Positions 52,246-61,618 of a DNA stretch of 64,000 nt are shown one piece after another. Made by a program: the position numbers and the translations under genes. The notes below the pieces were generated by a model that saw nothing but the letters and a program-made list of their open reading frames with translations, did no database searches and had not been told where the DNA came from. The stretch comes from Oceanobacillus arenosus (GTDB taxonomy: Bacteria; Bacillota; Bacilli; Bacillales; Amphibacillaceae): the NCBI RefSeq assembly GCF_003369575.1, contig NZ_PIOC01000019.1:6082-70081 (forward strand). Reading direction: 5' to 3'. The stretch's first letter is position 1. Each line of letters opens with the position of its first letter.

Positions 52246-52636
52246 ATAGAACCTCTCCTTTAATATCATTGTATTAATTATATCGGAAGTTCCTGTGGTT
52301 TGGTGAACTCCAACTAATAAATCTACAATTACTTATCAATCCATTCAGTACCATTTGCGAAAGATTATCTTAAGAAAGTAGAATAGTATATAAAGCGGGA
52401 CACAGGGTTAGGTTCACTTTCCTTATTATAAGCGACTAACTGCATGTCTTTAAGGGAACTAGCCTTTTAATACATAAGTCCAATAGGCTCGGACATAATT
52501 GTACACCGTTTGTTGGTACATCCCATCCTACCGGCGATTTCTGCGTATAAACCTTTAATTTAATTTTTATATATAGGGTACATTTTTAGATAGAAGGTAG
52601 ACCATTTTTGGATTGGAAATTTGATAAAACCAGTAA
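52246..52636. other. Intergenic region, no gene
   Basis: AT-rich sequence upstream of the STAND gene. It must carry that operon's promoter. No convincing coding frame or repeat; a terminator begins at 52636. Confidence 0.4.
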
Positions 52637-52672
52637 TAAAAAGAAATAGAAGAGATACCTTCTATTTCTTAA
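52636..52672 (-). terminator. Terminator of the polysaccharide deacetylase gene
   Basis: AAGAAATAGAAG (52641-52652) pairs with CTTCTATTTCTT (52659-52670), an A/T-rich 12-bp stem. It overlaps the stop codon and gives a T-rich 3' end on the minus strand. Confidence 0.78.
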
Positions 52673-53531
52673 ATGGAATATTCAACAATTCTGGAACTGT
52701 GACAAACTCGTAGCCTTGCTCTTGCAGTGCCGGGATAATTTGGCGAAGCGATTCGATTGTATTGGTTCGATCTCCACCCGATTCTGCCCCATCGTGCATG
52801 AGAATAATCGCTTCTTGATGAATATTGTCTAATACATTCGAAGCAATAACTTCCGGCGGGTCTTCCTGCCAATCCAACGAATCAACTGACCAGGCAATTA
52901 CGTAATAATTCATTTCGCCAAGCTTTTCGACTAATTCATTGTATAAGAAGCCATATGGTGGTCTAAATAATTTTGTCCGGTAACCAATAATGTCGTTAAG
53001 GGCATCTTCCGTTCTGGTTACTTCCCGCTCTAAGGTTTTGAGGTCGGATTCTTCGACAAGGTTAGGATGGGAGTACGTATGGTTTCCGATTACATGCCCC
53101 TCGTTTTGAACTCGCTTGACAATTTTAGGATTAGCAACGGCTCTTGAACCTAACATGAAGAATGTTGCTTTTACATTGTACTGGTTTAATACATCTAATA
53201 CATCATTTGTAAAACGTGGGTCAGGACCATCATCAAAAGTTAAAGCAACTCGTTTTTGATCAGTGGGACCTTGTAAGAAAAATATATCTGGATACCGTTG
53301 TTGTAAAACTCTCAGGTCAACAGGCTGCTGACGTTCCCGCTCGGGATTTTCAGATCCTCCTTTAAGGTCAGGAATATCTGCTTCTGGATCATCTCGTATG
53401 TCCTCTTTCGACAATTGCCGCGATACATTTACCAAGGTTTCTTCATTCGCATAAACAGTCATGACATCTGTTATATGAAAACAAAATAAAAACCCGGCAA
53501 CCAATAACCACTTGAATATTCGATCTTTCAT
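52662..53531 (-). CDS. Polysaccharide deacetylase (PdaA/B-like)
   Basis: The 289-residue exported enzyme starts with a signal peptide (WLLVAGFLFCFHITDVMTVY). The NodB-homology domain covers about 90-280: LTFDDGPDPRFTNDVLD, with catalytic Asp pair and metal Asp, GHVIGNHTYSHPNLVEESDL with the two metal His, LFRPPYGFL and the C-terminal LMHDG. It removes N-acetyl or related groups from peptidoglycan or chitin-like sugars. A good AGGAGATG ribosome site precedes the ATG. Monocistronic, ended by an overlapping terminator. Confidence 0.92.
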   Translation of the reverse strand: MKDRIFKWLLVAGFLFCFHITDVMTVYANEETLVNVSRQLSKEDIRDDPEADIPDLKGGSENPERERQQPVDLRVLQQRYPDIFFLQGPTDQKRVALTFDDGPDPRFTNDVLDVLNQYNVKATFFMLGSRAVANPKIVKRVQNEGHVIGNHTYSHPNLVEESDLKTLEREVTRTEDALNDIIGYRTKLFRPPYGFLYNELVEKLGEMNYYVIAWSVDSLDWQEDPPEVIASNVLDNIHQEAIILMHDGAESGGDRTNTIESLRQIIPALQEQGYEFVTVPELLNIPFKK

Positions 53532-54039
53532 CCATTCATCTCCTTTTTTTATTAATACCCGTTTAACAGGGACTATTTATTATCAACATTGTTATTTTTG
53601 ATGAAAGAGGATTATTTATTCAAAAAGAAGGAAAATAGTTTCCATTTTCCTGAATTATTATTGAGTATTGCAATCTAACTGAAATATGAGTAAATTTAAG
53701 TCATTTTCCAGTAAACCTAATTAAATCGTGATAGGTTACTTACTCGTTCGAGGCGGTACTCACATTATTGCCTATGCGAAAGTACTCGAAATAGCTACGG
53801 GGGTAGAGGTGTGTTAGAGGTTTTTACTTCGCTCCTTCCTTTTTTTCTCTTAAATTACCACGGTGAAGCGTATCAAAGCGTATCACAAGTAAGTTAAGGG
53901 GATTTTAGTTAGATAACCGAAATACAACAATGTATCTACTTAGGGGATAGAAATTGAGATACCTCCAAATAATAGGTCGTAATTTTTTGCTAACTTATTT
54001 TTGCATTTCATTGAATTTCAAATATTTCTAGCTGATCAA
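53532..54039. other. Intergenic region, no gene
   Basis: No supported coding frame; several short inverted segments but nothing that I can assign. It separates the deacetylase gene from the IS1182 remnant. Confidence 0.4.
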
Positions 54040-54349
54040 ACAAATCTATCGCAATCGAAATAATCGAGAATACTGTATGGAAAAAGGAATCCGTCTTAGC
54101 GGACCTGTCCTTGGTCGACCATCAAAAAAAGCCAAATTCTAGGAAGGCAAACGCCGCTATGGGATGGGACTTATTTCGACGTGCCTTCAACAAACAAGTG
54201 AAACGGTAATTACCCTACAAAACATCGTAATGAACACGGAGCGCAAATTGCGCCTCCTTTTTTGGAACTTTTTTGACTTGCCATTTATATCACTCACTCA
54301 TAAAACGAATTCGGGCTGTTTGGTGAATTGTTCAGTGGCCCCTAAATAG
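54040..54349 (+). pseudogene. IS1182-family transposase C-terminal remnant
   Basis: The frame reads QIYRNRNNREYCMEKGIRLS, GPVLGRPSKKAKF, an internal stop, EGKRRYGMGLISTCLQQTSE then TVITLQNIVMNTERKLRLLF. This matches the C terminus of IS1182 transposases (IYR.R.NR..C..RGIRLSGP.LGRP ... EGK...KRRYGL). An internal TAG and the lack of the N-terminal and DDE parts mark it as a dead fragment. Confidence 0.65.
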
Positions 54350-54542
54350 ATTTAAAAAAAATTATATTGAAAAAGTAATAATTCAATTTCTGCGGTCTTT
54401 AATTAAGGATTATCCTATGCCGATATGAGAAAGTTAAATATTGGTTACCGTTTTGCTATACTTAAATATTTCATTTAAAAAAACGTATTTTGGCAAACGC
54501 TGATTATTTATACATCTCCAGAGAGGATTGGGAATAAAAGCT

Positions 54543-54659
54543 TTGAAAGAATTATTAACGTATGCAACTATCACTAATATAATGTTTGATTCATTAGAGA
54601 AAAAAGGTATTCCTGTGATACAAGAGATTGCAAAGAATTTTAATAACAGGGACTTATAG
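54543..54659 (+). CDS. Possible small protein gene
   Basis: From TTG the frame gives LKELLTYATITNIMFDSLEK and KGIPVIQEIAKNFNNRDL, 38 residues, and is followed at once by the strong terminator at 54666-54700. A GAGAGGATTGGG segment upstream is a distant ribosome site. Not recognised. The tight terminator argues for expression, but a remnant is also possible. Confidence 0.35.
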   Translation: MKELLTYATITNIMFDSLEKKGIPVIQEIAKNFNNRDL

Positions 54660-54665
54660 AATAAA

Positions 54666-54700
54666 AAGCATGTAGGGAAGCTTCTCTACATGCTTTTTTG
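54666..54700 (+). terminator. Rho-independent terminator
   Basis: GCATGTAGGGAAG pairs with CTTCTCTACATGC, followed by TTTTTT. Confidence 0.85.
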
Positions 54701-54861
54701 TAATTATAAGCATCAACAAATCATGACACCATAACTAACCGTATTATTTATATGATCAGACCATTTTTTATCAACTTTGAATGCAAAGGATTTTTTATAA
54801 ATATCATCAAAATATAAATATTCAGAAAATACCTATTGATTTTTCTGGTTGGATGATTTAG

Positions 54862-54911
54862 TATAATATACATGAAATACCTTTTAGCGATATTAAACAC
54901 CGTTTAACGGT
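54862..54911 (+). promoter_or_regulatory. Promoter and operator of the catabolic operon
   Basis: TATAAT at 54862-54867 is a perfect -10. Downstream lies the palindrome ACCGTTTAACGGT (54899-54911) between promoter and first ATG, a likely repressor site. A convincing -35 at proper spacing was not found. The cognate regulator is not in the window. Confidence 0.5.
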
Positions 54912-54926
54912 AGTGGAGGTAAATAA

Positions 54927-56081
54927 ATGAATAAGTTAGAATTACCTATTTTCGATTTTACAGAAGAGCAAAAAGTTTTTCGAAATGAAGTTAGATCGTT
55001 TTTACAAGAAGAGAAAGAAAAGGGGACATTTGAGTCAAAGTGTGATTCTTGGTTGAGTGGTTATGATCCAGCTTTTTCTGAGAAATTAGGACAAAAAGGT
55101 TGGATTGGGATGACATGGCCGAAAGAATACGGTGGTACTGAAAGAAGTGCTATAGAACGGTATATTGTCATAGAAGAATTGCTAGCGATTGGAGCTCCGG
55201 TTGCAGCGCATTGGTTTGCTGATAGACAAACAGGTCCATTGTTTCTTCGTTTTGGAACGGAAAAACAAAAACAAGAATTCCTACCGAAGATTGTAAAAGG
55301 AAAATGCTATTTCTCTATTGGACTGAGTGAGCCGAATTCAGGTTCTGATTTAGCTTCTATCAGTACAAGGGCTGAAAAAGTAGAAGGTGGATGGATTTTA
55401 AATGGTGCAAAGACATGGACAAGTGGTGCGCATCAATCCCATTACTTGGTTGTGCTATGTAGGACAGAAAAAAAAGATCCGAAAAATCGACATAAAGGGA
55501 TGAGTCAATTGCTAGTAGATATTTCTAGTCCTGGTGTAACCGTTCGACCAATTAAATTCCTAACAGGCGAAGAACATTTCAATGAAGTATTTTTTGAAAA
55601 CGTTTACATAACAGAAGGGAATCTAATTGGTACAGAAGGAAATGGATGGGAACAAAGTATGGCTGAATTAGCTTATGAAAGAAGCGGCCCAGAACGAATC
55701 CTAAGTACATTTCCATTGCTAGAAGAATTGGTCCGTTTATTAAAAGAAAACAAGGACACGGATCGACTAAAAGAAGCGATGAAATTAGTTACGAGTTTAA
55801 TTAGTTTACGACTTATGTCATTAGGTGTTGCCAAGTACTTAGAAGAAGGAAAGGACGTTGGAATTAGTGCTGCACTCGTAAAAGATTTAGGTACCAAGTT
55901 TGAGAGGAATGTTGCGGAAATTGCAAGATTACTTGTTTCAAGCGTCCCTTCCGTGGAATCAGACATAGAAATTGAAAGGTATTTAGCGCAGTCAATTTTA
56001 CATGCGCCAGGTTTCACACTAAGAGGAGGAACAAACGAGATATTACGAGGAATCGTAGCGAAGGGAATGGTTGCCGGATGA
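54927..56081 (+). CDS. Acyl-CoA dehydrogenase
   Basis: The 384-residue flavoenzyme has the family blocks: N-terminal helical domain, YFSIGLSEPNSGSDLASIST (FAD/substrate region), VEGGWILNGAKTWTSGAHQS and the C-terminal GFTLRGGTNEILRGIVAKGM. It oxidises an acyl-CoA at the alpha-beta bond, passing electrons to an ETF. GGAGGTAAATAA precedes the ATG. Its stop overlaps the start of a second acyl-CoA dehydrogenase by 4 bases, which suggests that the two form a heteromeric enzyme. Confidence 0.93.
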   Translation: MNKLELPIFDFTEEQKVFRNEVRSFLQEEKEKGTFESKCDSWLSGYDPAFSEKLGQKGWIGMTWPKEYGGTERSAIERYIVIEELLAIGAPVAAHWFADRQTGPLFLRFGTEKQKQEFLPKIVKGKCYFSIGLSEPNSGSDLASISTRAEKVEGGWILNGAKTWTSGAHQSHYLVVLCRTEKKDPKNRHKGMSQLLVDISSPGVTVRPIKFLTGEEHFNEVFFENVYITEGNLIGTEGNGWEQSMAELAYERSGPERILSTFPLLEELVRLLKENKDTDRLKEAMKLVTSLISLRLMSLGVAKYLEEGKDVGISAALVKDLGTKFERNVAEIARLLVSSVPSVESDIEIERYLAQSILHAPGFTLRGGTNEILRGIVAKGMVAG

Positions 56082-57157
56082 GTGAAATGCACGAACTAAT
56101 CATTGATTCTACAACAAAAATCTTAAAGGATAAATGTACAAAAGAACTTGTCGATACTGTTGAAAAAGGTGTTTGGCCAGAAGATTTATGGAATGTACTC
56201 GTTGAATCGGGGATTACTACCATTGCTGTACCAGACTCTATTGGTGGTACTGGCGGAGATTATATCGATGCCTTTCATATTTTAAGATTAGCTGGAAAGT
56301 TTTCCCTACCTCTCCCATTAGCTGAAACACTCATAACAAACTGGCTGTTAGCAGACCAAGGAGAAAGCCCGCTATTCGAACCTCTAACTTTCTCAATGAA
56401 AGACAATACATTGGAAATAGAACAGGTAGAAGAGGCTTATCTAGTAAATGGAACGATAGAAAATGTACCTTGGGGAAGATTTGCAAATAAAATTTTGGTT
56501 ATTGGTCAAATGAATAACCAAAATACAATGGCTTTATTGCCTTTAGAAAAAGCAGAAATCCAACAAAGTTCTAATTTGGCTGGAGAGCCGATGGATACAG
56601 TTATTTTTGACCAGGTAAAGATGGATTTGGATAATACCTATCAAATCGATAAAGATCAGATTATGAAGAAAACAATGTTGCTAGGTGCATTAGCAAAAGC
56701 AGTAATGATGAGTGGCGCATTAGAAAAAGCTTTAGACCTAAGCATCCAGTACGCCAAAGAAAGAGAACAGTTTGGTAGACCACTATTTAAACTTCAAGTA
56801 ATTCAACAGTATATCGCTACAATTGCTGGAGAAACGGTAGCTTCATTAACCATTAGTAATAAAGCAATCAGTGCATTTGAACAAGGATCCTATGAGGAGG
56901 AAGTTGCTAATGCAAAATTAAAAGTAAATGAGTCTGCTGGCATTGTCAGTGAGATTGCCCATCAAGTACATGGTGCGATTGGGGTAACACATGAACATCA
57001 ACTTCACCAATTAACAAGACGACTTTGGTCATGGAGAGAGGACTTTGGAGATGAAAATCATTGGGCGGAGCAATTGGCAAATCGTGTACTAAATAATTGT
57101 TCTCAAAGTCTATGGGAATTCATTACGAGAAGTGAGCAAAAGGAACCTGTAAAATAA
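56078..57157 (+). CDS. Acyl-CoA dehydrogenase, paired subunit
   Basis: The 359-residue protein of the acyl-CoA dehydrogenase family is shorter and more diverged than its neighbour. The C-terminal domain is recognisable: KAVMMSGALEKALDLSIQYA, KEREQFGRPLFKLQVIQQYI, and the GAIGVTHEHQLHQLTRRLWS end. The N-terminal FAD-site blocks are weaker. ATGA overlap with the first dehydrogenase gene gives strict co-translation. Such pairs occur as alpha2-beta2 heterotetramers in steroid and related catabolism, where one subunit contributes little to the flavin site; this is an inference here. Confidence 0.82.
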   Translation: MSEMHELIIDSTTKILKDKCTKELVDTVEKGVWPEDLWNVLVESGITTIAVPDSIGGTGGDYIDAFHILRLAGKFSLPLPLAETLITNWLLADQGESPLFEPLTFSMKDNTLEIEQVEEAYLVNGTIENVPWGRFANKILVIGQMNNQNTMALLPLEKAEIQQSSNLAGEPMDTVIFDQVKMDLDNTYQIDKDQIMKKTMLLGALAKAVMMSGALEKALDLSIQYAKEREQFGRPLFKLQVIQQYIATIAGETVASLTISNKAISAFEQGSYEEEVANAKLKVNESAGIVSEIAHQVHGAIGVTHEHQLHQLTRRLWSWREDFGDENHWAEQLANRVLNNCSQSLWEFITRSEQKEPVK

Positions 57158-57174
57158 GGAGGATAAAGGATCAA

Positions 57175-57981
57175 ATGTCTGATTTACTTTTTACTGTTGA
57201 AAATAAGGTAGCTAAAATTACTTTAAATCGTCCAGAAAGTTTAAATGCGTTTAGTGGAGAAATGGTTGAAAATTGGATAAAAGCACTGGAGACCATTCGA
57301 GATTCTGATGATATTCGGGCTGTGTTGGTTTCAGGGAATGGTAGAGCTTTTTGTTCTGGTGGCGATATAAAGGAAATGATTGCAGGGAATGGATTCTATA
57401 AAAGCAAAAACGATATTTCAAGTTCAGGGCTTTCTAGAAAGAATTCCTTGTGGAAGAAAATACAAAGAATTCCATTATTATTAGAGGAAATCGATCAACC
57501 GGTCATTGCAAAAGTACATGGGCTTGCATTTGGTGCGGGGCTAGATATGGCTTTAATGTGTGATATCCGTATCGTAGCAGAGGGTACAAAGTTATCCGAA
57601 AGTTATGTGAAGGTAGGGCTAGTTCCAGGAGATGGTGCTGCATACTACTTGCCGCGATTAGTCGGAGTAGATAAAGCATTGGATATGCTTTGGACAGGAA
57701 AAGTGGTTGAAGCAGAAGAGGCAAAAGGAATGGGATTAGTTACATTTGTTGTGCCGGAAGAAGAGCTTGATTCCTTTACTGATCAATATTTAGAAAAACT
57801 AGTTACGGGTCCACAGCAAGCCATTCGATTAACGAAAAGAGCCCTATATCAAAGTAGAAATATGAGTTTACGTTCTTCTTTAGATATGATTTCTTCCTCC
57901 ATGGGCTTGGTGACAGAGTTAGAGGATTATCAAATTGGAGTACAGGCAGTGAAAGATAAAACAAAGGCAAATTTTCAGTGA
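57175..57981 (+). CDS. Enoyl-CoA hydratase/isomerase family protein
   Basis: The 268-residue crotonase-fold protein has VAKITLNRPESLNAFSGEMV, GNGRAFCSGGDIKEM (oxyanion and CoA block), and PVIAKVHGLAFGAGLDMALM (second oxyanion GAG block), then LSESYVKVGLVPGDGAAYYL. It should hydrate the enoyl-CoA produced by the upstream dehydrogenases. GGAGG precedes the ATG. Third gene of the operon. Confidence 0.93.
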   Translation: MSDLLFTVENKVAKITLNRPESLNAFSGEMVENWIKALETIRDSDDIRAVLVSGNGRAFCSGGDIKEMIAGNGFYKSKNDISSSGLSRKNSLWKKIQRIPLLLEEIDQPVIAKVHGLAFGAGLDMALMCDIRIVAEGTKLSESYVKVGLVPGDGAAYYLPRLVGVDKALDMLWTGKVVEAEEAKGMGLVTFVVPEEELDSFTDQYLEKLVTGPQQAIRLTKRALYQSRNMSLRSSLDMISSSMGLVTELEDYQIGVQAVKDKTKANFQ

Positions 57982-58025
57982 TTTTAATATGGAAGATGTT
58001 TTAGTAGATTGGAGTGATGGTTGTA

Positions 58026-59243
58026 ATGAAACAACCTTTAGATGGTATTAGAGTACTCGATTTATCTCGTGTTTATGCTGCTCCAGCAGGAACAATGCTT
58101 TTAGGGGATCTCGGAGCAGATGTCATTCGAGTGGAGCCACCACAAGGATCCGATAGCATGAGGGAGTGGGGGCCTTTTGTAAATGGTGAGAGTACTTATT
58201 ATTTTTCAGCAAATCGTAATAAGCGCTCTATTACTTTAAATTTAAAGAAAGAAAAGGGAAAAGATACATTTTTAGATTTAGTGAAGCAATCAGATATTAT
58301 AGTAGAAAATTTTAAAACAGGCACATTGGAACGATTAGGTTTGAGCTATGATTATCTAGCGTCGATTAATAATCGAATCATCATGTGCTCTGTTACAGGG
58401 TTTGGACACACTGGTCCATATAAAAGTGACCCTGGATTTGATCCTGTTATTCAAGCTATGAGTGGATTGATGGATGTAACTGGTCCAAAGGATGGAGAGG
58501 CAACCAAAGTAGGTGTTCCAATCTCGGATATATTAACGTCAAACTATGTAACCATTTCTATTTTAGCCGCACTTCGAATGAGAGATTTAACAAATAAGGG
58601 TCAGCATATCGACCTATCGTTATTAGATATTCAAGTTAGTAGCCTAGCGAATGTTTCAAGTAGTTATTTGAATGCTGGCACGATATCAAAACGATTAGGC
58701 AATAGTCATAATAACGTTACGCCGTACCAGGTATTTGAAACGAGGGACTATCCGATTATGTTATGTGCGGGTAGTAATGGGCTTTTCCAAAAGTTATGTG
58801 ATGTACTTGGTCATCCCGAATGGAAAGCCGATCCAAAATATTGTACAAATGACCGACGGAAAGAGAATGAGGAAGAGTTAGTTAACAAGTTGCAAGCCAT
58901 CTTGATGATGAAAACCGTGGATGAATGGATAAGTTTATTGCAGAATGCCAAGATTCCAGCTGGTAAGGTGAATTCCGTAGAACAAGCATTTGATGACGCT
59001 CAAGTACAAGCAAGAGATGCTGTGGAAGTTCTTAAACATCCATTTGTAGGTGAAGTAAAAGTAACGAAAAATCCAATGAGATTTTCGGATTTGAATATTA
59101 CAAGTAGATATGCCCCGCCATTACTAGGTGAACATACAGATGAGGTGCTATCAAGTGTACTTGGTTTAAGCGATGCGGAGATTGAAGAATTGAAGAAGAC
59201 GGGTATCATTGCTTCTTTTAAAGGAGAAATTACTCCGTTCTAA
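58026..59243 (+). CDS. Class III CoA-transferase (CaiB/BaiF family)
   Basis: The 405-residue protein has the family signature: PLDGIRVLDLSRVYAAPAGT, MLLGDLGADVIRVEPPQGSD, NRNKRSITLNLKKEKGK, and the catalytic Asp region (DPGFDPVIQAMSGLM). It moves CoA from an acyl-CoA donor onto the acid substrate, making it the likely activation step of this pathway. ATG at 58026 is used; GTG 58014 and ATG 58017 in the same frame are closer to the GGAG at 58011 and possible. Confidence 0.93.
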   Translation: MKQPLDGIRVLDLSRVYAAPAGTMLLGDLGADVIRVEPPQGSDSMREWGPFVNGESTYYFSANRNKRSITLNLKKEKGKDTFLDLVKQSDIIVENFKTGTLERLGLSYDYLASINNRIIMCSVTGFGHTGPYKSDPGFDPVIQAMSGLMDVTGPKDGEATKVGVPISDILTSNYVTISILAALRMRDLTNKGQHIDLSLLDIQVSSLANVSSSYLNAGTISKRLGNSHNNVTPYQVFETRDYPIMLCAGSNGLFQKLCDVLGHPEWKADPKYCTNDRRKENEEELVNKLQAILMMKTVDEWISLLQNAKIPAGKVNSVEQAFDDAQVQARDAVEVLKHPFVGEVKVTKNPMRFSDLNITSRYAPPLLGEHTDEVLSSVLGLSDAEIEELKKTGIIASFKGEITPF

Positions 59244-59279
59244 AATAACAGAATTTTTATTTAAAAATAGAAAGGGGTT

Positions 59280-60749
59280 ATGAAATTGACTGTAAAAACA
59301 GACTTGAAAACCTACTACAATTTAATTGATGGGAGTTGGATTCCATCAAGCGATGAAAAGGTGAAGGAAATTACAAATCCAGCAGATGCGGTCCAAGTAG
59401 TAGGTAGAGTACCGTCTTCTACTATTGAAAATGTAAATCAAGCAGTTCAAGCTGCAAAGAAGGCACTCGTAACTTGGAGAGAAATATCTCCAATGAAGCG
59501 TGGAGAATTCTTGAGAAAAGCGGCAGATATTTTAGAAAGTAGAGCAGATGATATTGCTCGTACACTAACACTAGAGATGGGGAAAACCTTAAAGGATGCA
59601 AAAGGTGAAACATTAAGAGCGGTAGATGTGCTTCGCTACTTTGCAGCGGAAGGCACGAGAGAGCTAGGGTCCGTTATTCCATCCAGTCAACAAGGGGTAA
59701 TGCTATATACTAAACGAGTTCCAATCGGTGTAGTTGGGCTAATTACGCCATGGAATTTTCCAATCGCTATTCCAGCTTGGAAAACCGCACCTGCATTAGT
59801 ATATGGGAATACCGTTGTTTTAAAAGCTGCATCTGAAACGTCGATTACAGCGATTAAATTTGTAGAATGCTTAAAAGATGCTGGAATACCTGCAGGTGTT
59901 ATCAACATTGTTAATGGTAGTGGGTCTGTAATAGGAAATGCATTGTGTGACCATCCAGACGTGAACGCGATTAGTTTTACTGGTTCTAATGAAGTTGGTA
60001 ATATAATTTCGGAAAAAACAAATAAACGCGGTGCAAAATGTCAGCTTGAAATGGGAGGAAAAAACCCAGTTATTGTAACAGAAAACGCTGACTTGGATCT
60101 AGCTGCGGAATTAACGGTAAATGGTAGCATGAATTCCACAGGGCAAAAATGTACTGCAACAAGTAGGGCAATTGTTGTAAGTTCTGTTTATGATGAATTT
60201 AAATACAAAGTACTAGAGAAGGTAAATGCTATTACAGTTGGTAACGGGTTAGAAGATAACTTTATGGGACCAATTGTTTCTGAAAAACAGTTAAATCATG
60301 TATTAACAATGATTGAGAAAGGAAAAGAAGAAGGAGCTAGTTTAATAGCTGGTGGTAAAAGAATAAATGATGCAAAACATGAAAATGGATATTTTATTGA
60401 GCCGACTGTATTTGAAAAAGTAAATAATCAAATGACAATCGCACAAGAAGAAATCTTTGGACCAGTACTTGCTCTAATTAAAACAGACTCACTAGAGGAA
60501 GCAGTGGCTATAGCGAATGATGTGAAATATGGATTGAGCTCTTCCCTATTTACTAAAGACTTAAAAGAGGCATTCCATTTTGTAGACAAAATTGAGGCTG
60601 GAATGGTTCGAGTGAATGGGGAAAGTACTGGGGTTGAATATCAGGCTCCATTTGGAGGAATGAAGGCCTCCAGTTCGCATTCGAGAGAACAGGGAAAAGC
60701 AGCAATGGAATTTTTCACATCCATTAAAACTATAACAATTAATCCATAA
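59280..60749 (+). CDS. NAD(P)-dependent aldehyde dehydrogenase
   Basis: The 489-residue enzyme has the ALDH superfamily features: PWNFPIAIPAWKTAPALVYG, cofactor segment FTGSNEVGN, catalytic Glu in LEMGGKNP and nucleophilic Cys in STGQKCTATSR, plus the C-terminal TGVEYQAPFGGMKASSS. It resembles succinate-semialdehyde and related dehydrogenases and would oxidise an aldehyde intermediate to its acid. Fifth gene of the operon. Confidence 0.94.
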   Translation: MKLTVKTDLKTYYNLIDGSWIPSSDEKVKEITNPADAVQVVGRVPSSTIENVNQAVQAAKKALVTWREISPMKRGEFLRKAADILESRADDIARTLTLEMGKTLKDAKGETLRAVDVLRYFAAEGTRELGSVIPSSQQGVMLYTKRVPIGVVGLITPWNFPIAIPAWKTAPALVYGNTVVLKAASETSITAIKFVECLKDAGIPAGVINIVNGSGSVIGNALCDHPDVNAISFTGSNEVGNIISEKTNKRGAKCQLEMGGKNPVIVTENADLDLAAELTVNGSMNSTGQKCTATSRAIVVSSVYDEFKYKVLEKVNAITVGNGLEDNFMGPIVSEKQLNHVLTMIEKGKEEGASLIAGGKRINDAKHENGYFIEPTVFEKVNNQMTIAQEEIFGPVLALIKTDSLEEAVAIANDVKYGLSSSLFTKDLKEAFHFVDKIEAGMVRVNGESTGVEYQAPFGGMKASSSHSREQGKAAMEFFTSIKTITINP

Positions 60750-60766
60750 GTAAAGGGTGAAAGGAA

Positions 60767-61546
60767 ATGAATCTAGAACTGGAAGGAAAAACAGCCATTA
60801 TTACTGGTGGAAGTAAGGGGATTGGTTTTGCAACAGCAATGCGCCTTGCGAGAGAAGGGGCTAATGTGGCCATCTTTGCGAGAAATGAAGATGACCTAAG
60901 AAATGCAGCTAATCAAATAAAGGAGGCTACAGGAAAAGATGTTTTCTATCAATCTAGAGATGTTTCTAAGAAAGAAGAATGTACTCGTTTAGTTGAAGAA
61001 ACTGCTAATCATTTTGGTGGAGTTGATATCTTGGTTAACAACGCTGGCACATCAAGGGCGCTTCCCTTTGAAGAAATTGAAGGAGATTCTTTTGAAGAAG
61101 ATTTAAATTTGAAGCTATTTGCTGCTATAAATTGTTCTCAAGCAGCTCTACCTTATATGAAGGGAAATGATGGGTCCATCATTAATGTGACTGCTTCCAT
61201 GGCGAAAACCCCGCCCGAGGCATCCATGCCAACATCTGTTTCGCGTGCAGCGGGGATAGCTTTCACGAAAGCATTAAGCAAAGATTTAGGAAAATATAAT
61301 ATTCGAGTTAACACCGTTTGTATTGGTTTAATACGGAGTGCACAAATTGAAAGAAAGTGGAAAAGGATGCATTCAGAACTTTCTTGGGATGAATTTTCAT
61401 CTCTTAAAAAACACGGCATTCCTCTTGGAAGAATTGGAGAAGCGGAAGAAGCGGCAAATGTAATCGCATTTTTATCCTCCAATGCAGCTTCCTATATTTC
61501 TGGTACTGCTATCAATATTGATGGAGGAAAGGCTCAAGCGCTATAA
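60767..61546 (+). CDS. SDR-family oxidoreductase
   Basis: The 259-residue short-chain dehydrogenase has TGGSKGIGFATAM (NAD-binding), NNAGTSRALP, and SGTAINIDGGKAQ at the C terminus. In the active-site region VTASMAKTPPEASMPTSVSR, the usual YxxxK is replaced by a sequence containing SVSRA, so the catalytic Tyr seems not to be in its canonical place. It may be a structural or atypical SDR. GTGAAAGGAA precedes the ATG. Confidence 0.85.
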   Translation: MNLELEGKTAIITGGSKGIGFATAMRLAREGANVAIFARNEDDLRNAANQIKEATGKDVFYQSRDVSKKEECTRLVEETANHFGGVDILVNNAGTSRALPFEEIEGDSFEEDLNLKLFAAINCSQAALPYMKGNDGSIINVTASMAKTPPEASMPTSVSRAAGIAFTKALSKDLGKYNIRVNTVCIGLIRSAQIERKWKRMHSELSWDEFSSLKKHGIPLGRIGEAEEAANVIAFLSSNAASYISGTAINIDGGKAQAL

Positions 61547-61618
61547 AACAGAGATAAGTAAGTAGAATACTAATTTTAGTTGACGGAATATTAAAAATTC
61601 AAGGAGTGAAATATAATT

